A DNA stretch of 64,000 nucleotides from Pardosa pseudoannulata (lineage: Eukaryota > Arthropoda > Arachnida > Araneae > Lycosidae), in NCBI GenBank assembly GCA_032207245.1, contig CM063498.1, forward strand, positions 51,416,591 to 51,480,590, given 5' to 3'. The translations under genes were made by a program, and so were the position numbers. Below the pieces are notes generated by a model. That model was not told the origin of the DNA and did not search any database. It saw only the letters and a list, made by a program, of their open reading frames with translations. Below, piece by piece: positions 12,975 through 25,053 of the stretch (the stretch's first letter is position 1; each line of letters starts with the position of its first letter).

Positions 12975-13100
12975 ACCACGTGTACAGTCATCACAAACGT
13001 AATTAGATTAAATTAAAATTCCCACATCGCCTGTACGGGGATTCGATTCTAGGACTTCTAGTACTGAAGCCCGCTGTGCTGACCACTGATTCACTGATAT
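12975..13100 (-). mobile_element. second tRNA-derived SINE-like family
   Basis: On the - strand there is an A-box-like GTGGTCAGCACAGCGG and a B-box-like GAATCGAATCC, followed by a tRNA-unrelated part leading into ACACGTGGTGGCGTCAAG. It differs from the S1 family in both the tRNA-like head and the tail. Only one copy was noticed, so it could also be a decayed tRNA gene or pseudogene. Confidence 0.45.
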
Positions 13101-13184
13101 GTTGCCAGCAAAGGGTATCAAGTGGCAATATAATAAACTCAATAAGCTCTCAATTCTGGATTTTTAATAAAAAGGGATCAAACT

Positions 13185-13320
13185 GTGAATCTAAACCATT
13201 CTCGAATCAACTTAATTACACACACAAAATTTTATCAAAATCAGTCTAGCCGTTTAGAAGGAGTTCTGTTACAAACACACGGACAGAAGAATTTTATGTA
13301 TAAAGATATATACATACTGG
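13185..13320 (+). mobile_element. 3' tail of a non-LTR retrotransposon (possible)
   Basis: The pattern TTATCAAAATCAGTC-TAGCCGTTTAGAAGGAGTTC followed by ACAAACACACGGACAGA and a TATA-rich end is typical of LINE or SINE 3' tails in arthropods, often RTE-like. A related tail (GGACAGACGGACAGA) is seen near 44590. No coding part is present. Confidence 0.4.
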
Positions 13321-13429
13321 CGGGGGAAGAAAGAATTCCTGTACCCCCAGGTCTCATTTTCTATATTTTCTATAGAAAAGAAGGTTTTAATCAACTTTGT
13401 TATTTAAATTGTTATCTGTAAATTTCGTC

Positions 13430-13512
13430 TTTAGTTTTGTTTCCATATCTTGTTTGGCGGAGTTTGTCCCAAGAGGATTTAGTGCCACTAAACTCCAATT
13501 AACCAACCAACC
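13430..13512 (+). repeat. short interspersed repeat with (AACC)n end (family S2), copy 1
   Basis: TTGGCGGAGTTTGTCCCAAG, then GATTTAGTGCCACTAAA, ending in AACCAACCAACCAAC. The same unit is seen at 23583-23655 (+) and 56273-56345 (-). It looks like the 3' end of a retroposon with a simple-repeat tail. Confidence 0.6.
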
Positions 13513-14252
13513 AACTTTGTTATTTATGAAAAAAAGTGAACTGAATCAGCAGACATCCGTATGTATCCAATATGTACCTTTTAAAATCATTTTCCTTTCT
13601 ATTACATTTATTAAACCAAATTTTGTGATATATCACCAAATATGTTCACAATGCAACATTACTTGTCCAAAGCAGTAATGTTGCATTTAATGTTCCGTTA
13701 CACAAATTTCATATGCAATTGAGTCTAAAAATAACACAGTCATTGGATATATTATTACCTAAAATGTGACATTCGTTTTTATTTCGTGGATTAAAAAAAT
13801 ATTGGTAGTAGGTCTCAATTAAATTTAACCTTGACAAAACATTTAAAAGTATAAATTTATAACAAAGAACTTACAGAAGCAGGATATAATAATTTTTATA
13901 TTTCTAACTATTAAAAGCAATCTGGATCAAACCTAAATTATGCTAACCAATTTCATAATTATATTCTTATATCAGAGTTCATGATATAAGAACCTGTTCC
14001 CAGGTTTTATAGTTTTCATTAACTTCCCATTAGATCTTGAATTCCACTTTTACCATTAAAGATCAATTTTTCCCAATTCAGAGTTTTTGCTTTTGAGAAT
14101 TATAATGTCTGGTTTATAACATACAGTCAGAAAACTATTCGGCTAGAATCCTTCTTGATCAGAATTAATTTTTGTATCCTCATCCAATTTTGAATTTTCA
14201 ACTGTTTAGGCTTCTTCCCTTTCAAAAGAAATTTCACATATACGACTTCATA
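13513..14252. other. no recognisable feature
   Basis: AT-rich sequence. No gene or repeat boundary was identified before the Tc1 element at 14253. Confidence 0.45.
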
Positions 14253-14286
14253 CACTCAAGAGCCAAAACATTATTACCATATGTCA

Positions 14287-15336
14287 GTAACGAGTTGGTC
14301 CACCTTTGGCGTGGAACACATCTTCAACCCGCCTTGGCATGGATGCCACAAGTCCTTGGTAGATGGCCGGAGACAGATTGTACAAGATGTTTAATCAACT
14401 GTTACGCAAATCCGAGATATTGCAAATTGGTGGTCTTTGAACTCTGAGCTGACGTCCCATGACATTCCAAATGTGTTCTATCGGATTGAGATCCGGTGAG
14501 TTAGGCGGCCAGGATGTTAACTGGAATTCAGCATCATGTTCTTGGAACCACACCAACACAATTTTAGCCTTGTGACACTGGACGTTGTCCTATCGGAACA
14601 TTCCAATTTCCAGCTGGAAAAACAGAGGCCATGTAAGGGTATAACTGGTCCGCAATGATGTTCAGATACCCTGTAGCATTCATGGTCTGCTCTACCAGAA
14701 TCACGAGTCCCAGAGATGCCCAAGAAAACATTTCCCAAAGCAGAATACCGCTACCACCGGCTTGTATATGACCTACTGTACATTGAGGGAGCAACAGTTC
14801 ACCTGGAATTCAGCGTATCCTGACACAGCCATCGGCGTGATGAATGACAAACCGTGATTCATCTGACCAGGAAACTCTCTCCCACTGATCCATGGACAAG
14901 TCACGATGTTCCCGAGCCCAGCGTAGCCACAGTTGGAGATGACGCTTGGTCAGCAAAGGTCCACGAGTGAGACGTTTGCTGCGTAGCCAATATCCAACAG
15001 TGTCCGTTGAACAGTGTGCTCCGATATTATTCTACTAGGTCTTGCATTGTATTGGGTCATCAGATGAGCCACTGTCTGACTCCGGTTTTACTTCATCATG
15101 CGAGACATTCTCCGAAGACCTTTATCTTTGATAGCGTATGGACGTCCAACAGCATGTCGTCTACTGTTAGTTTCACCGTCATTCATCCCCTTTGCATGAG
15201 TACTAACAACTGTAGATCGCGAACAACCCATGAGTCGTGTAGTTTCTGAAATACTTGTTCCGAGCCTTTGAGCCATTACAATTTGCCCTCTACCAAAATC
15301 GCTTAAATCCGCAGCCTTTCCCAAAACACACAGAAG
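14287..15336 (-). pseudogene. T1 transposase pseudogene (Tc1-like)
   Basis: Read on the - strand the N-terminal part is clear ([31 protein letters not shown]: the paired helix-turn-helix of Tc1 transposases). The later parts of the catalytic domain appear in shifting frames. The C-terminal GGPTR motif falls near 14290. Multiple frameshifts and stops make it inactive. It matches the + strand copy at 23836-24846. Confidence 0.85.
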
Positions 15337-15359
15337 TAAGTGAAAGAAGGATTCTTCAG

Positions 15360-15815
15360 CCACACAGGAGCCACATAGGACGAATTGGCAACAGTACTCC
15401 CTGGGCCAAGCCCTCTAGTACTGGGTTTTACCTCTAGTCTGTCAATGGTGATGCTTCAATCTATGAGTACTTTGTTGGCAATAACATTAAAAAGAAAATT
15501 ATGTGAGTGGGGAAAAAACGCGTGAGAAAATGCTTGAGTTTAGACGAAAAATAATAAGCATAAGGTGAATGGCAATTAGAGAGATACAAGTGCTAGAGTG
15601 CATCATAGTTCTCAGAACAAATCAAGTTAAGTGTATAGGATGAGAAACCATCTTTTAACTATATGAATATTTTTTTTAAATTTAAACAGCTTAAAACTGT
15701 AAGGTAGGCAGGTTCCGAAAAACTGTAGCAGGGCCACAGTTAGGATCCAAAATTCAATAAGAATTCAACCAGCAGAATTCTTTTGATGAACGTCCAATGG
15801 CAGTCTTAGGCAAAT
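15360..15815 (+). mobile_element. repeat (family R1) inserted in Tc1 copy 1
   Basis: The 456-bp insert is bounded by a perfect 10-bp duplication, GATTCTTCAG, at 15350-15359 and 15816-15825. The T1 copy at 23692 lacks it, giving an empty site (AGTCTGAAGAATC near 23800). The insert contains ACAGTACTCCCTGGGCCAAG, also present in the insert at 46491-46937 and, diverged, near 54130. No coding capacity is visible; retroposition is the likely mechanism. Confidence 0.75.
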
Positions 15816-15940
15816 GATTCTTCAGACTCTCCAGCAGCAGTTAAATACCACTTCCACCTGATCACGTGCCTTCCACGTCATCCAGGCGAGTTCATTGCAA
15901 AATGTAGGGGTGGTCATAATGTTTTGGCTCTTTATGAGTA

Positions 15941-17849
15941 TATATATCGACGTTGTAGGAGTGGGTCTCAAAGGAAATTTCATGGTCACAGCTAAATCCA
16001 GTTTCTTTGGAGACTCAATAGCTTCGTTTCAGAGATAAAGTTCTCACCTTCCTCAGCGAATTTGTTATACTTGACTCTTTTTGTAATTAGTTTTGTCTGT
16101 AAAGAGATGTTCATTTATACGTAAATACAAATTAAAATTAATTCGAAAATTTCAGTTTCGAATATCTTATACTTTGAGTAATGAATACTTTTATTGAAAG
16201 GTTTTTGTCATTAGAAGTTTCTCTTCAATATTATCTATTGATGCCCATTTTATTTTAAAAATGTGCAGCTTGTTACAGCTTAATATTGTCTCATCAATTT
16301 GTAACAATCTGTAAAATTTTTTCACTTATCATTACAGTAAATTTGAGAAAATGGTCTTTGAAGATATATTTTGTTGAAGTAAAATCTTTATTCACCTAAC
16401 ACTCTAATAATTAATACCTAAAAAAACTTATAGGTATGGAATCTATTAAAATTTTAATATAACACTATACTCAAATGTAGTTCCTGAATTAAAGTACTTA
16501 TTCCCATCAACATACTAACATGGATAGGAGCTATTAATCTAATTAGCTACAATGTATCTCTAACGAGAAGAATCATAAGTGAAGTATGTTAAAGAAAGCT
16601 TAATTTTTCCTCTTAGTTTGGACTTATGAAAAATGTATGAAGTATAAATTTTTATATAATTGAGCAATGTGCGATTTTGGACGGAAAACGTTTGCTACAA
16701 CTGCTCTTCATTTTGCGAAAATCACCAATGATGGCAAAAGACGTAACTTCAGATTTAAAGGGCAGCTAAAAGAAAAAAAGGAAAAGAAAGAAAATCTATA
16801 TACTCATATCCCAAAAGAGATAGGAAATGTTAAAAATAATCTCTAAGAATTTCCTACATTTATTTCCATTAATCTTAGATGTAGTGAAAGCCACTGATTT
16901 TTTCCTCCCAGGGCTATTTATGTTGCATTAATACAAACAGCTATAGGCATTCTTTGATTTCACTCAGATACCAAAAATATGCTCCTAAGTGAAATGTAAC
17001 TTTTCTCTCTAAACCACTGACAATATAAAATTTAAGTCAATGACCATTCTGCCGACAGCTGCAGTATGGATAAATTCCTTGTAACCTAACAAAGGGAAAC
17101 CGTCTACCGTCATATTGGATTAAAACGACCAGTTATTCTAGAAGGGTCAGCTATCAGAATGCTAATATTTTTATAAAATTTATTTAACCATATCATTTGT
17201 TCATAATTCATCTCTCCGGTACAGGGAAATCAATTTGTTATTTTCTAGGTAGAAATTTACCAAATATCAAAGGATTTCATTATGAGTAATTTCTTTTCAT
17301 TTGTTCAAGTGTGACACACATGAAATTTCTTCTAAATACGGACTCACTTATACCTGAAAATGTGTTATTGTGGATCGAATCCTTTTAGTGTACACTTAGA
17401 AAAGTCAAATACAGCTTTGTTTTATGTCTGTGGATTCAAATTCTCTTCAAAAAGTCAATAATCACTACATGACCATTCTTATTAATATTAATTCACTGAA
17501 ATTTAATTTAATTTTGAAAACTGTTTAATTACTAGGGTATTTTAAACATATATAAATATACATATAATTGAAACGACACATTATGACTCCTGGAAAACAA
17601 TTTCATTTGTAAAAGAAAAAATGAACTTGTTTAACTCGATTGCAAACCCCTCATACTAGGGGAATCAATGGGTAACGTCCATTTTTTAAATACAGTAATA
17701 AAAATTGAAATTAATAACAATGTGAGACGAAAATGAAAGTATTAACTTATAATTTTTTGATATGAAAGCCATTTATATTGAGACATTTGTCCGAGATATG
17801 AGTCAACTTGAAAATTGTATATATCATTTTTGAAAATCGTATATATGAC
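15941..17849. other. no recognisable gene
   Basis: About 1.9 kb of AT-rich sequence. No exon, SINE or inverted-end element could be supported here. Confidence 0.45.
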
Positions 17850-18052
17850 ATCGATCTCATAAAACTCTGTAGACTGAAAGCAAATACCGTAATACCCATG
17901 TGAGGTCGCCGTCAAATTTCTAACTGAAGAGGAAGTGTAGTAGATGTCATCCCCATTTTCAGAGGTTGAAGAAGATACTGGACTCCTAGATCAGGCTTCA
18001 TCAACTATAGTCGATCACCTACCTTTGAACTGTTCACACTTTTCATATATCA

Positions 18053-18236
18053 GGTTTGGTTTTGGTTTGGTTTGGAGTGCAACGGTATACATTTTGCAAC
18101 ACGAGGGCTAATGAGACCGGGACCTACTGCTTAAAGCCAGTTCCGAACGGCTACGAACATCCATGCCATAGTGGGATTTGAACCCACGAACTCCGGTTCA
18201 GAAGGCCAGCACCCTAATCATTCGGCCATCGTTCGG
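18053..18236 (-). mobile_element. S1 SINE with empty site in the neighbouring repeat
   Basis: Full-length - strand copy from the TTTGGTTTGG tail to CGTTCGGCT. The flanks (CACACTTTTCATA and CTTTTTCATAGAGG) correspond to the uninterrupted ACACTTTTTATAGAGG near 18708 in the second LINE-like copy. This shows both the insertion point and a short target-site duplication. Confidence 0.88.
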
Positions 18237-18831
18237 CTTTTTCATAGAGGAGAACGCTATCGCAAATGCCATTTTAAAGGAAACCAAAGAAGACAACCAT
18301 GCATCAGAAGACTTCAATGTTTTAGAGAACTTCAAATAAAAAAATTAACACGAAATTAAAAGCTACAGCTTGCTCCATACTCTTATATAGTGCTGAATGT
18401 TGTAGCCTTTATAGCCTTTATATGTTGTAGCCTTGTTGTTTCATCCATAAAACTGAAATAGAAAAATTAGAAGCATTCCAGAACAAATGCTTAAGGATTA
18501 TTTAAATTTTTTTGGCCTGACATCGGTCTCATAAAACTCTATAGACTGCAAGCAAATACAATACTACCCATGTGAGGTCACCGTCAACCTTCTAACTGTA
18601 GAGGAAGTGTAGTAGAATTCATCCCCATTTTCACAGATTGAAGAAGATACTGGACTCCTAGATCAGGCTTAATCTACTATAGACGATCACCTACCTTTGA
18701 ACTGTTTACACTTTTTATAGAGGAGGACGTTATCGCAAATGCCATTTTAAAGGAAACTAACGAACAAACCATGCTTCAGAAGACTTCAATGCTTTAGAGA
18801 ACTTCAAATAAAAAAAATTAACACAAAATTA

Positions 18832-19772
18832 AGGTATCCGTGTAAGTTGAAAACGTCATTTTTTTTGCCCCAAATCATATTTTTTTTATTTCTCTATTGT
18901 GAAATTTCAACTGTTAGGCTTCTAAATATGTTTTTGTTTTGTGTCTACGGCATTTTAGAGAAAAGTTACAGCTGTTTAAATATCAGTGACAGCTGTTAAA
19001 ACAAAACACAAGTAGCGACTTTAGAAACGGAAGTTGTAAATTTAAAGCCTTTTAAAGAGCATTTTTTGGACAAAAGTTTTTAAATTTTCATGAAGATTAG
19101 TTTAAACATTTTTCTAGTATTTTTAATAATTAGAAACTTGGCAATTAGAAAGTTTTGAAGCAAGAAAGTGTGGAGAATTTTAAACATGTATTTTAATTTT
19201 TTAATAGTTAAAGTTGCTTTTATAAACTTCAAATGCTTTTTTCTCAGAACGGTATTTTTAATAAAATGTTGAAACTTAAAATGTGATTTCTCCAAAAGTT
19301 TTTAAAATATTTTGTTGAAAATTATTGTAAATGCTTTTGATAGTATTTGCTAGTAAGTGACCTAAAAGCCTTAAATTTGGATAATTTTTAATAATGTTTC
19401 ACTCATAGTTAGCTATAAAGGTAATGAAAATTCGTTAAAAATTCAATGTGCCTGATTTTGAAGGACCAAAATTTTTTTACCAAACGTAAATTAAGCAAAG
19501 ATTTAGGTGATTCACTAGTCCAGTGTAAGAAATGTGTTGAATCCAAAATTATTAAAAAAAATTTATTTATTAAAAAAGTAGACTTTTTGAAAAAGCCCGA
19601 TATTTTTACTTAATTTTCTTCATTTATTAGAAACTTTTTAAAAACTTTTCCAGGAATAAATTTTTTAAGTTCAATTCTCTATGATAATATAAAAAATAAA
19701 TCTAAAAATGTAAAAACATGAACTAGTTTCTATGTTTAAAGAAAAAAGTTCTCCGAACGTAGACGGATACCT
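18832..19772 (-). mobile_element. TA-flanked non-autonomous DNA transposon (family M1), copy 2
   Basis: Begins AGGTATCCGTGTAAGTTG and ends CGTAGACGGATACCT, with TA at 18830-18831 and 19773-19774. It is the inverse-orientation relative of 4240-5193 along its full length. The related LINE-like copy reads AAATTAAAAGCTACAG near 18354 without an insertion, again giving an empty site consistent with TA duplication. No transposase is encoded. Confidence 0.85.
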
Positions 19773-20440
19773 TAAAAGATACAGTTTGCTCCATACTCTT
19801 ATATGATGCTGAATCTTGTAGCCTCCGGAAAACTGAAATAGAAAATTAGGAGCATTCCATAACAAATGCTTGAGGATTATTTAATTTTTTTTGGCTTAAC
19901 ATCATATAAAGTAAAGACAACAAAGAAAGAATTATTTTAGAGGAATTTTGACGAGGCGATAGGACTAGAATATTTTTTAAAACAATTCGTGCTAATATCG
20001 CAGTTTTGAACGTAAAAAAAATAAAAGCAAGACTTACTTAGTAAAGAAAATGAGTTGAAGTAAAATTAATGGATGGAAAAGGCAAGACATTTAGGAAATT
20101 AAAAAAGTTTAGACTTATGTGTCAGCTTAAACAGTCATTATTGAATATCAGTTAAGGCCCCCGAGTAAAACGCAAATGAGGAGGGCAAGATTAATAAGAG
20201 ATATGCACCAAATTAGCAAAGTAAAATTAAATATTGAGGAAAGAATTTGGCTAGACAGGGTTTAAAAAAACTAAGTACTTGTCAGCTTAAAGAGGATAAG
20301 AAGAACAAAAGATCGAACGGCACGAATAACCGAATTTTAATAAAATTGTAAAGTTCATTATCTATAATTATTTACAGTTTTAGAAATTAATTCAAATTAC
20401 AAAGAAAATTTGCGTGTTACTTATTGAAATGCCGTTGCAT

Positions 20441-21744
20441 ATTCAGTAAAAGTTATTCATCTGTTAATGGGCTAAATCTACTTCGAATATGAAACAGTCA
20501 AAAGCAACCACCACGAAATAACCAGGAAGTAATAAACAAAAAGTGATATTCTGTATTTTGCGATCTTGTAGAAATTAGGAGAGAGATTTTTATTTATATA
20601 TAAATTCAGTAAAAGTCATTCACCTGTTAATGGGTTAAATCTACTTCGAATATAAAACAGTCCAAAGCAACCACCAGTAAATAACCAGGAAGTAATAAAC
20701 AAAAAGTGATATTCTGTATTTTATGATCTTGTAGAAATTAGGAGAGATATTTTTATTTATATATAAATTCAGTAAAAGTCATTCACCTGTTAATGGGTTA
20801 AATCTACTTCGAATATGAAACAGTCAAAAGCAATCACCACGAAATAACCAGGAAGTAATAAACAAAAAGTGATATTCTGTATTTTGCGATCTTGTAGAAA
20901 TTAGGAGAGAGATTTTTATTTATATATAAATTCAGTAAAAGTCATTCACCTGTTAATGGGTTAAATCTACTTCGAATATGAAACAGTCAAAAGCAATCAC
21001 CACGAAATAACCAGGAAGTAATAAACAAAAAGTGATATTCTGTATTTTGCGATCTTGTAGAAATTAGGAGAGAGATTTTTATTTATATATAAATTCAGTA
21101 AAAGTCATTCACCTGTTAATGGGTTAAATCTACTTCGAATATCAGATAATCAAAAGCAACCACCAGGAAATAACCAGGAAGTAATAAACAAAAAGTGATA
21201 TTCTGTATTTTGTGACCTTGTACAAATTAAGAGAGAAATTTTTATTTATATATAAATTCAGTAAAAGTCATTCACCTGTTAATGGGTTAAATCTACTTCG
21301 AATATGAAACAGTCAAAAGCAACCACCAGGAAATAACCAGGAAGTAATAAACAAAAAGTGATATTCTGTATTTTCTAATCTTGTAGAAATTAGGAGAGAG
21401 ATTTTTATTTATATATAAATTCAGTAAAAGTCATTCACCTGTTAATGGGTTAAATCTACTTCGAATATAAAACAGTCAAAAGCAACCACCAGTAAATAAC
21501 CAGGAAGTAATAAACAAAAAGTGATATTCTGTATTTTGTGACCTTGTACAAATTAAGAGAGAAATTTTTATTTATATATAAATTCAGTAAAAGTCATTCA
21601 CCTGTTAATGGGTTAAATCTACTTCGAATATGAAACAGTCAAAAGCAATCACCACGAAATAACCAGGAAGTAATAAACAAAAAGTGATATTCTGTATTTT
21701 GTGATCTTGTACAAATTAAGGGAAAGTTTTTTATTTATACATAA
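20441..21744 (+). repeat. satellite array, eight 163-bp monomers
   Basis: The monomer start ATTCAGTAAAAGT recurs at 20441, 20604, 20767, 20930, 21093, 21256, 21419 and 21582, each exactly 163 bp apart with no visible length change. Inner monomers are nearly identical; the first and last are slightly more diverged. Shared variants link some copies: CCACGAAAT with GCGATC in copies 3 and 4, and GTGACC with CAAATTAAGAG in copies 5 and 7. This suggests unequal exchange or conversion. The monomer is non-coding and of nucleosomal length. Confidence 0.95.
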
Positions 21745-22329
21745 ATTTCCGGGTTGCATTTTAAAATTGGAGAGGAACTGAAATTTTACATTCCCATTAT
21801 TTAAACAAGGATATGACGATTCATTTCCAATTTAAGTTGACGATTAGTCTGTTTTAGATTGATTGTTACTGGATTTAGAATTTTACAACATTTAAAGACA
21901 TAAATGATTGATGTGTCAGTTGTATGACTCTGTAATGAATCATTTTTATGTTTAAATATTTCTTTAAAATTAATTTCATCTGCTATAAATAAATGCTGAC
22001 AGAAAAAGATTTTCAGTTACTAATGAAAAATTTCTTTATATTACCGTTTCATGCCCCATGCACTTCAATGAACTACATTTGCATTTTCCCGCTAAATTAC
22101 TAAAAGCAATATAATTACTAATATCTAACTTCTGTATTTTATAGTAGAATTAATTAAACTTTCTCTAAATAAACATTATCTGAGTGAAAAGAAAATTTCG
22201 AATTTCTCTTGAAATTTTCTGTTAGATAAGAGTTGAAGTTAATTATACTTGTATAAACTATTTTATTTTTTTTTCACAAAGTTCTATTTTTCCCTTTTCA
22301 CCTGGGATATCTAAACAATAGGAAGGGAA
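21745..22329. other. no recognisable feature
   Basis: AT-rich sequence between the 163-bp satellite and a GC-richer island. Confidence 0.45.
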
Positions 22330-22545
22330 AACAACGAGAGCGTAAAAAAATCTCAGACCAAGGAGTATAAAGATGCAAACAGTTGTTGGCGAGGGAGGAT
22401 TGTCACGCCCTGGCGACATCGGGGTGACGTCATTTCAAAACAGAAACAGATGTTTCTTTCAGGATTCTGCGATGTCCGTGAACCATTACTTCTGTGGACT
22501 CGAGCGAAATGGTCGAATTCCACATTTCTACTAAATTTCGCTTAG
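22330..22545 (+). promoter_or_regulatory. candidate promoter and noncoding first exon
   Basis: A locally GC-richer island contains a TATA-like GTATAAAG at about 22365 and a perfect palindromic cAMP-response-type site TGACGTCA at 22425-22432. About 110 bp later comes a strong 5' splice-site consensus, TTAG followed by GTGAGT, with GT at 22546-22547. No long frame lies between, so it could be a noncoding first exon on the + strand. A distant link to the ABCG gene, whose first coding exon has an acceptor at 52317-52318, is speculation. It may also be chance. Confidence 0.3.
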
Positions 22546-22684
22546 GTGAGTGAAATGCACTGTTAGAATTTCTCGTCTGTTTCATGGACATTCATGGTTG
22601 ACTCAAATGATGTAGTCACTTCATCTACTCTCAGGTAACACTTCTACTGTTATTTCATGAAAATATTAACCGTATTTCTTTACT

Positions 22685-23050
22685 GAATATATATTTAACA
22701 TGTAAGGGTATTATATAGTAATAATATAACTATAGTGTCCTAGTATAGTTTAATAGATATTTCAATTTCTAAACATATATTAAACATAGGAGGGTATATA
22801 ATACATTAATAATATAGTTATAATACCCTAGTATAGTTATAATTTAATATACATTTTATTTTCGAAATATATATTATGCATGGAAGAATATTATATAGTA
22901 ATAATATAGTGATAGTACTTTGTATAGTTATAGTTTAATATATTTCTTTTTCAGACTATACATTAAACATGGAAGGGTATATTGTATAGTGACAATATAG
23001 TTATAGCACCGTAGTATATAGCTTAATATAAATTTCCTTTTCGAAATATT
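22685..23050 (+). repeat. degenerate ~90-bp tandem repeat
   Basis: About four units share the order ATTAAACATGGAAGGGTAT, a block like ATATAGTAATAATATAG, then GTATAGTTATAGTTTAATAT and TTTCGAAATAT. Related units flank the Tc1 element downstream (to about 23690, and 24878-25010), so that element landed in the same array. The block 23051-23580 between is AT-rich without recognisable features. Confidence 0.65.
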
Positions 23051-23582
23051 CTTTATTTATTAATTCTTTGGAAATTCGCTGCTTAATTTTAATTCAATCA
23101 TTGGGGAATCGCCTTATCCAGGCTTATTCCCTTTTCTTTGCCGTACTGGCTTGTATTTCGAAATCTGATTTGCATTTGTTCTTTAACTTTTGGTGTTCAA
23201 TTTTATAATTTTTAATCTTTTATTATTTAATTTTAAATTATTTTTGAATTGTTTTTTTAATATTAAGTTCAGTATTTTGTTTTAGTTTGAATCCAATTGA
23301 GTTTGGTTCCCTCATTTCAATTTTTAATATTTGAATAATTTTGAATCTTTAAATTCACAATTTTCAATTTTTTACTGTTCGTTTTTCAATTATTCAATTT
23401 TTGTTTTACATTTTTAATCTTTAATTTTTAATGAAAGTTTGCTGATTATCGTGGTATATTTTTTGTTTTCTTAAATTTTCAACCTGTTTTTTGTAATTAA
23501 ACGTTTCAACTATTTGTTTTAGGCATCTTTCTTTTTTAACTTAACATCAAACTTGGTTTTTCAAAATTATTGTTTCAAAGTT

Positions 23583-23655
23583 GTGTTGTTCGTCTTGTTT
23601 GAAGCAGTTTGCCCCAAGACGATTTAGAGCCACTAAATTTCATCCAACTAACTAA
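23583..23655 (+). repeat. S2 short interspersed repeat, copy 2
   Basis: Contains TTTGCCCCAAGACGATTTAG and AGCCACTAAATTTC, then a shortened AACT/AACC end. It matches 13430-13512. Confidence 0.55.
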
Positions 23656-23691
23656 CCCTTTCAAAAGATATATTAGGCATGGAATGGTAAG

Positions 23692-24877
23692 CACTCAAGA
23701 GCCAAAAGATTATGACCACCCCTACATTTTGCAATGAACTCTCCTGGATGACGTGGAAGGCACGAGATCAGTTCGAAGTGGTATTTAACTGCTGCTGGAG
23801 AGTCTGAAGAATCACAATTTCACTTACTTCTGTGTGTGATGGGAAAGGCTGCAGATCTAAGCGAGTTTGATAGAGGGCAAATTGTAATGGCTCGAAGGCT
23901 CGGAACAAGTATTTCAGAAACTACACTACTCTTGGGTTGTTCGAGATCTACAGTTGTTAGTACTTATGCAAAGTGGATGAATGACGGTGAAACCAGCAGT
24001 AGACAACATGGTATTGGACGTCTACACGGTTTCAAAGAAAAAGGTCGTCGGAGACTGTCTCGCATAGTGAAGCAAAACCGGAGCCAGACGGTAGCTCAGC
24101 TGACAACCCAATACAATGCAGGACCAAGTAGAATAGTATCGGAGCACACTGTTCAGCGGACACTGTTGGATATGGGGCAAACGTCCCATTCGTGTGCCTT
24201 TGCTGACCAAGCGTCATCGCCAACTTCGCCTACGCTGGGCCTGGGAACATCACAACTGGTCCATGGATCAGTGGGAGAGAGTTATCTGGTCAGATAATTC
24301 ACAGTTTGTCAGGATACGCCGTCTTTCAGGCGAACAGTTGCTCCCTCAATGTACAGTAGGTGATACACAGGCCGGTTGTGGCGATATTATGCTTTTAGGG
24401 ACATTCTCTTGGGCTTCTCTGGGACCCGTGGTTGTGGTAGAGCAGATCATGAATGCTACAGTGTATCTGAACATCATTGCGGACCAGTTGAACCCTTACA
24501 TGACCTCTTTCTTCCAGCTGGAAATGGTATATTCCAACAGGATAACGCCCAGTGTCACAAGTCTAAAATTGTATTGGAGTGGTTCCAGGAACATGATGCT
24601 GAATTCCAGTTAATGCTCTGGCCGCCTAACTCACCGGATCCCAATCCGATAGAATACAATTGGGATGTCATAGGACGGCAGCTCAAAGTTCAAAGACCAC
24701 CAATTCACAATATCTCGGATTTGCGTAACCGTTACTTAAACATCTTGTACAATCTATCTCCGGCCGTCTACCAAGGACTTGTGGCATCCATGCCAAGGCG
24801 GGTTGAATCTGTGTTGCGCTCCAAAGGTGGTCCAACTCGTGAATGACAGGTGGGCATAATGTTTAGGCTCTTGAGTG
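23692..24877 (+). mobile_element. Tc1-like transposon (family T1), copy 2
   Basis: Begins CACTCAAGAGCCAAAAGATT and ends TTTAGGCTCTTGAGTG, followed by TA. Length 1186 bp is typical for Tc1-like elements. It sits in a unit of the ~90-bp repeat and lacks the R1 insertion found in copies 1 and 3, so it provides the empty site for that insertion. Confidence 0.88.
23836..24846 (+). pseudogene. T1 transposase pseudogene (Tc1-like, DD34E type)
   Basis: Three frames must be followed in turn. The first (from about 23839) gives the paired helix-turn-helix ([27 protein letters not shown]). The second (from about 24190) gives the first catalytic Asp in WSDNSQF. The third (from about 24480) gives the second Asp in QDNAQCH, the Glu in SPDPNPIEYNWD, and the C-terminus SMPRRVESVLRSKGG. 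The catalytic residues are present, but the gene is split by at least two frameshifts and has no intact product. In life the protein would cut and rejoin transposon ends at TA sites. Confidence 0.9.
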
Positions 24878-25053
24878 TATATTAATAATATAGTGATAGT
24901 ACCCTGGTATAATTATAGTTTAATATATATTTTCTTTTCGAAATATTAAACATGGATAGAAATTATGTAGTAGTAATATAAGTATAACTTTAGTGCACAA
25001 TATTTTATTATTTAAATTTTTTTCAAAATACATACTTTATATTTATCTATATA

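Larger units (their letters stand above)
14253..15938 (-). mobile_element. Tc1-like transposon (family T1), copy 1, with internal insertion
   Basis: The element begins CACTCAAGAGCCAAAACATT and ends with the inverse (ATGTTTTGGCTC...ATGAG), with TA at 14251-14252 and 15939-15940. Without the 456-bp insertion at 15360-15815 it is about 1.2 kb, normal for Tc1-like elements. Its transposase lies on the - strand and is broken. Other copies are at 23692-24877 and 46358-47060. Confidence 0.88.
17850..20340 (+). mobile_element. LINE-like debris in two related copies
   Basis: Two diverged copies, about 17850-18500 and 18520-20340, share blocks such as ATACTGGACTCCTAGATCAGG and AGCATTCCA-AACAAATGCTT. 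In broken frames the + strand reads LRKTEIEKLEAFQNKCLR, which resembles the conserved segment downstream of the reverse-transcriptase domain in many animal LINEs (LRK.E...LEAFE..CLR). The first copy is interrupted by a SINE (18053-18236), the second by an M1 element (18832-19772). No intact frame remains. Confidence 0.5.
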
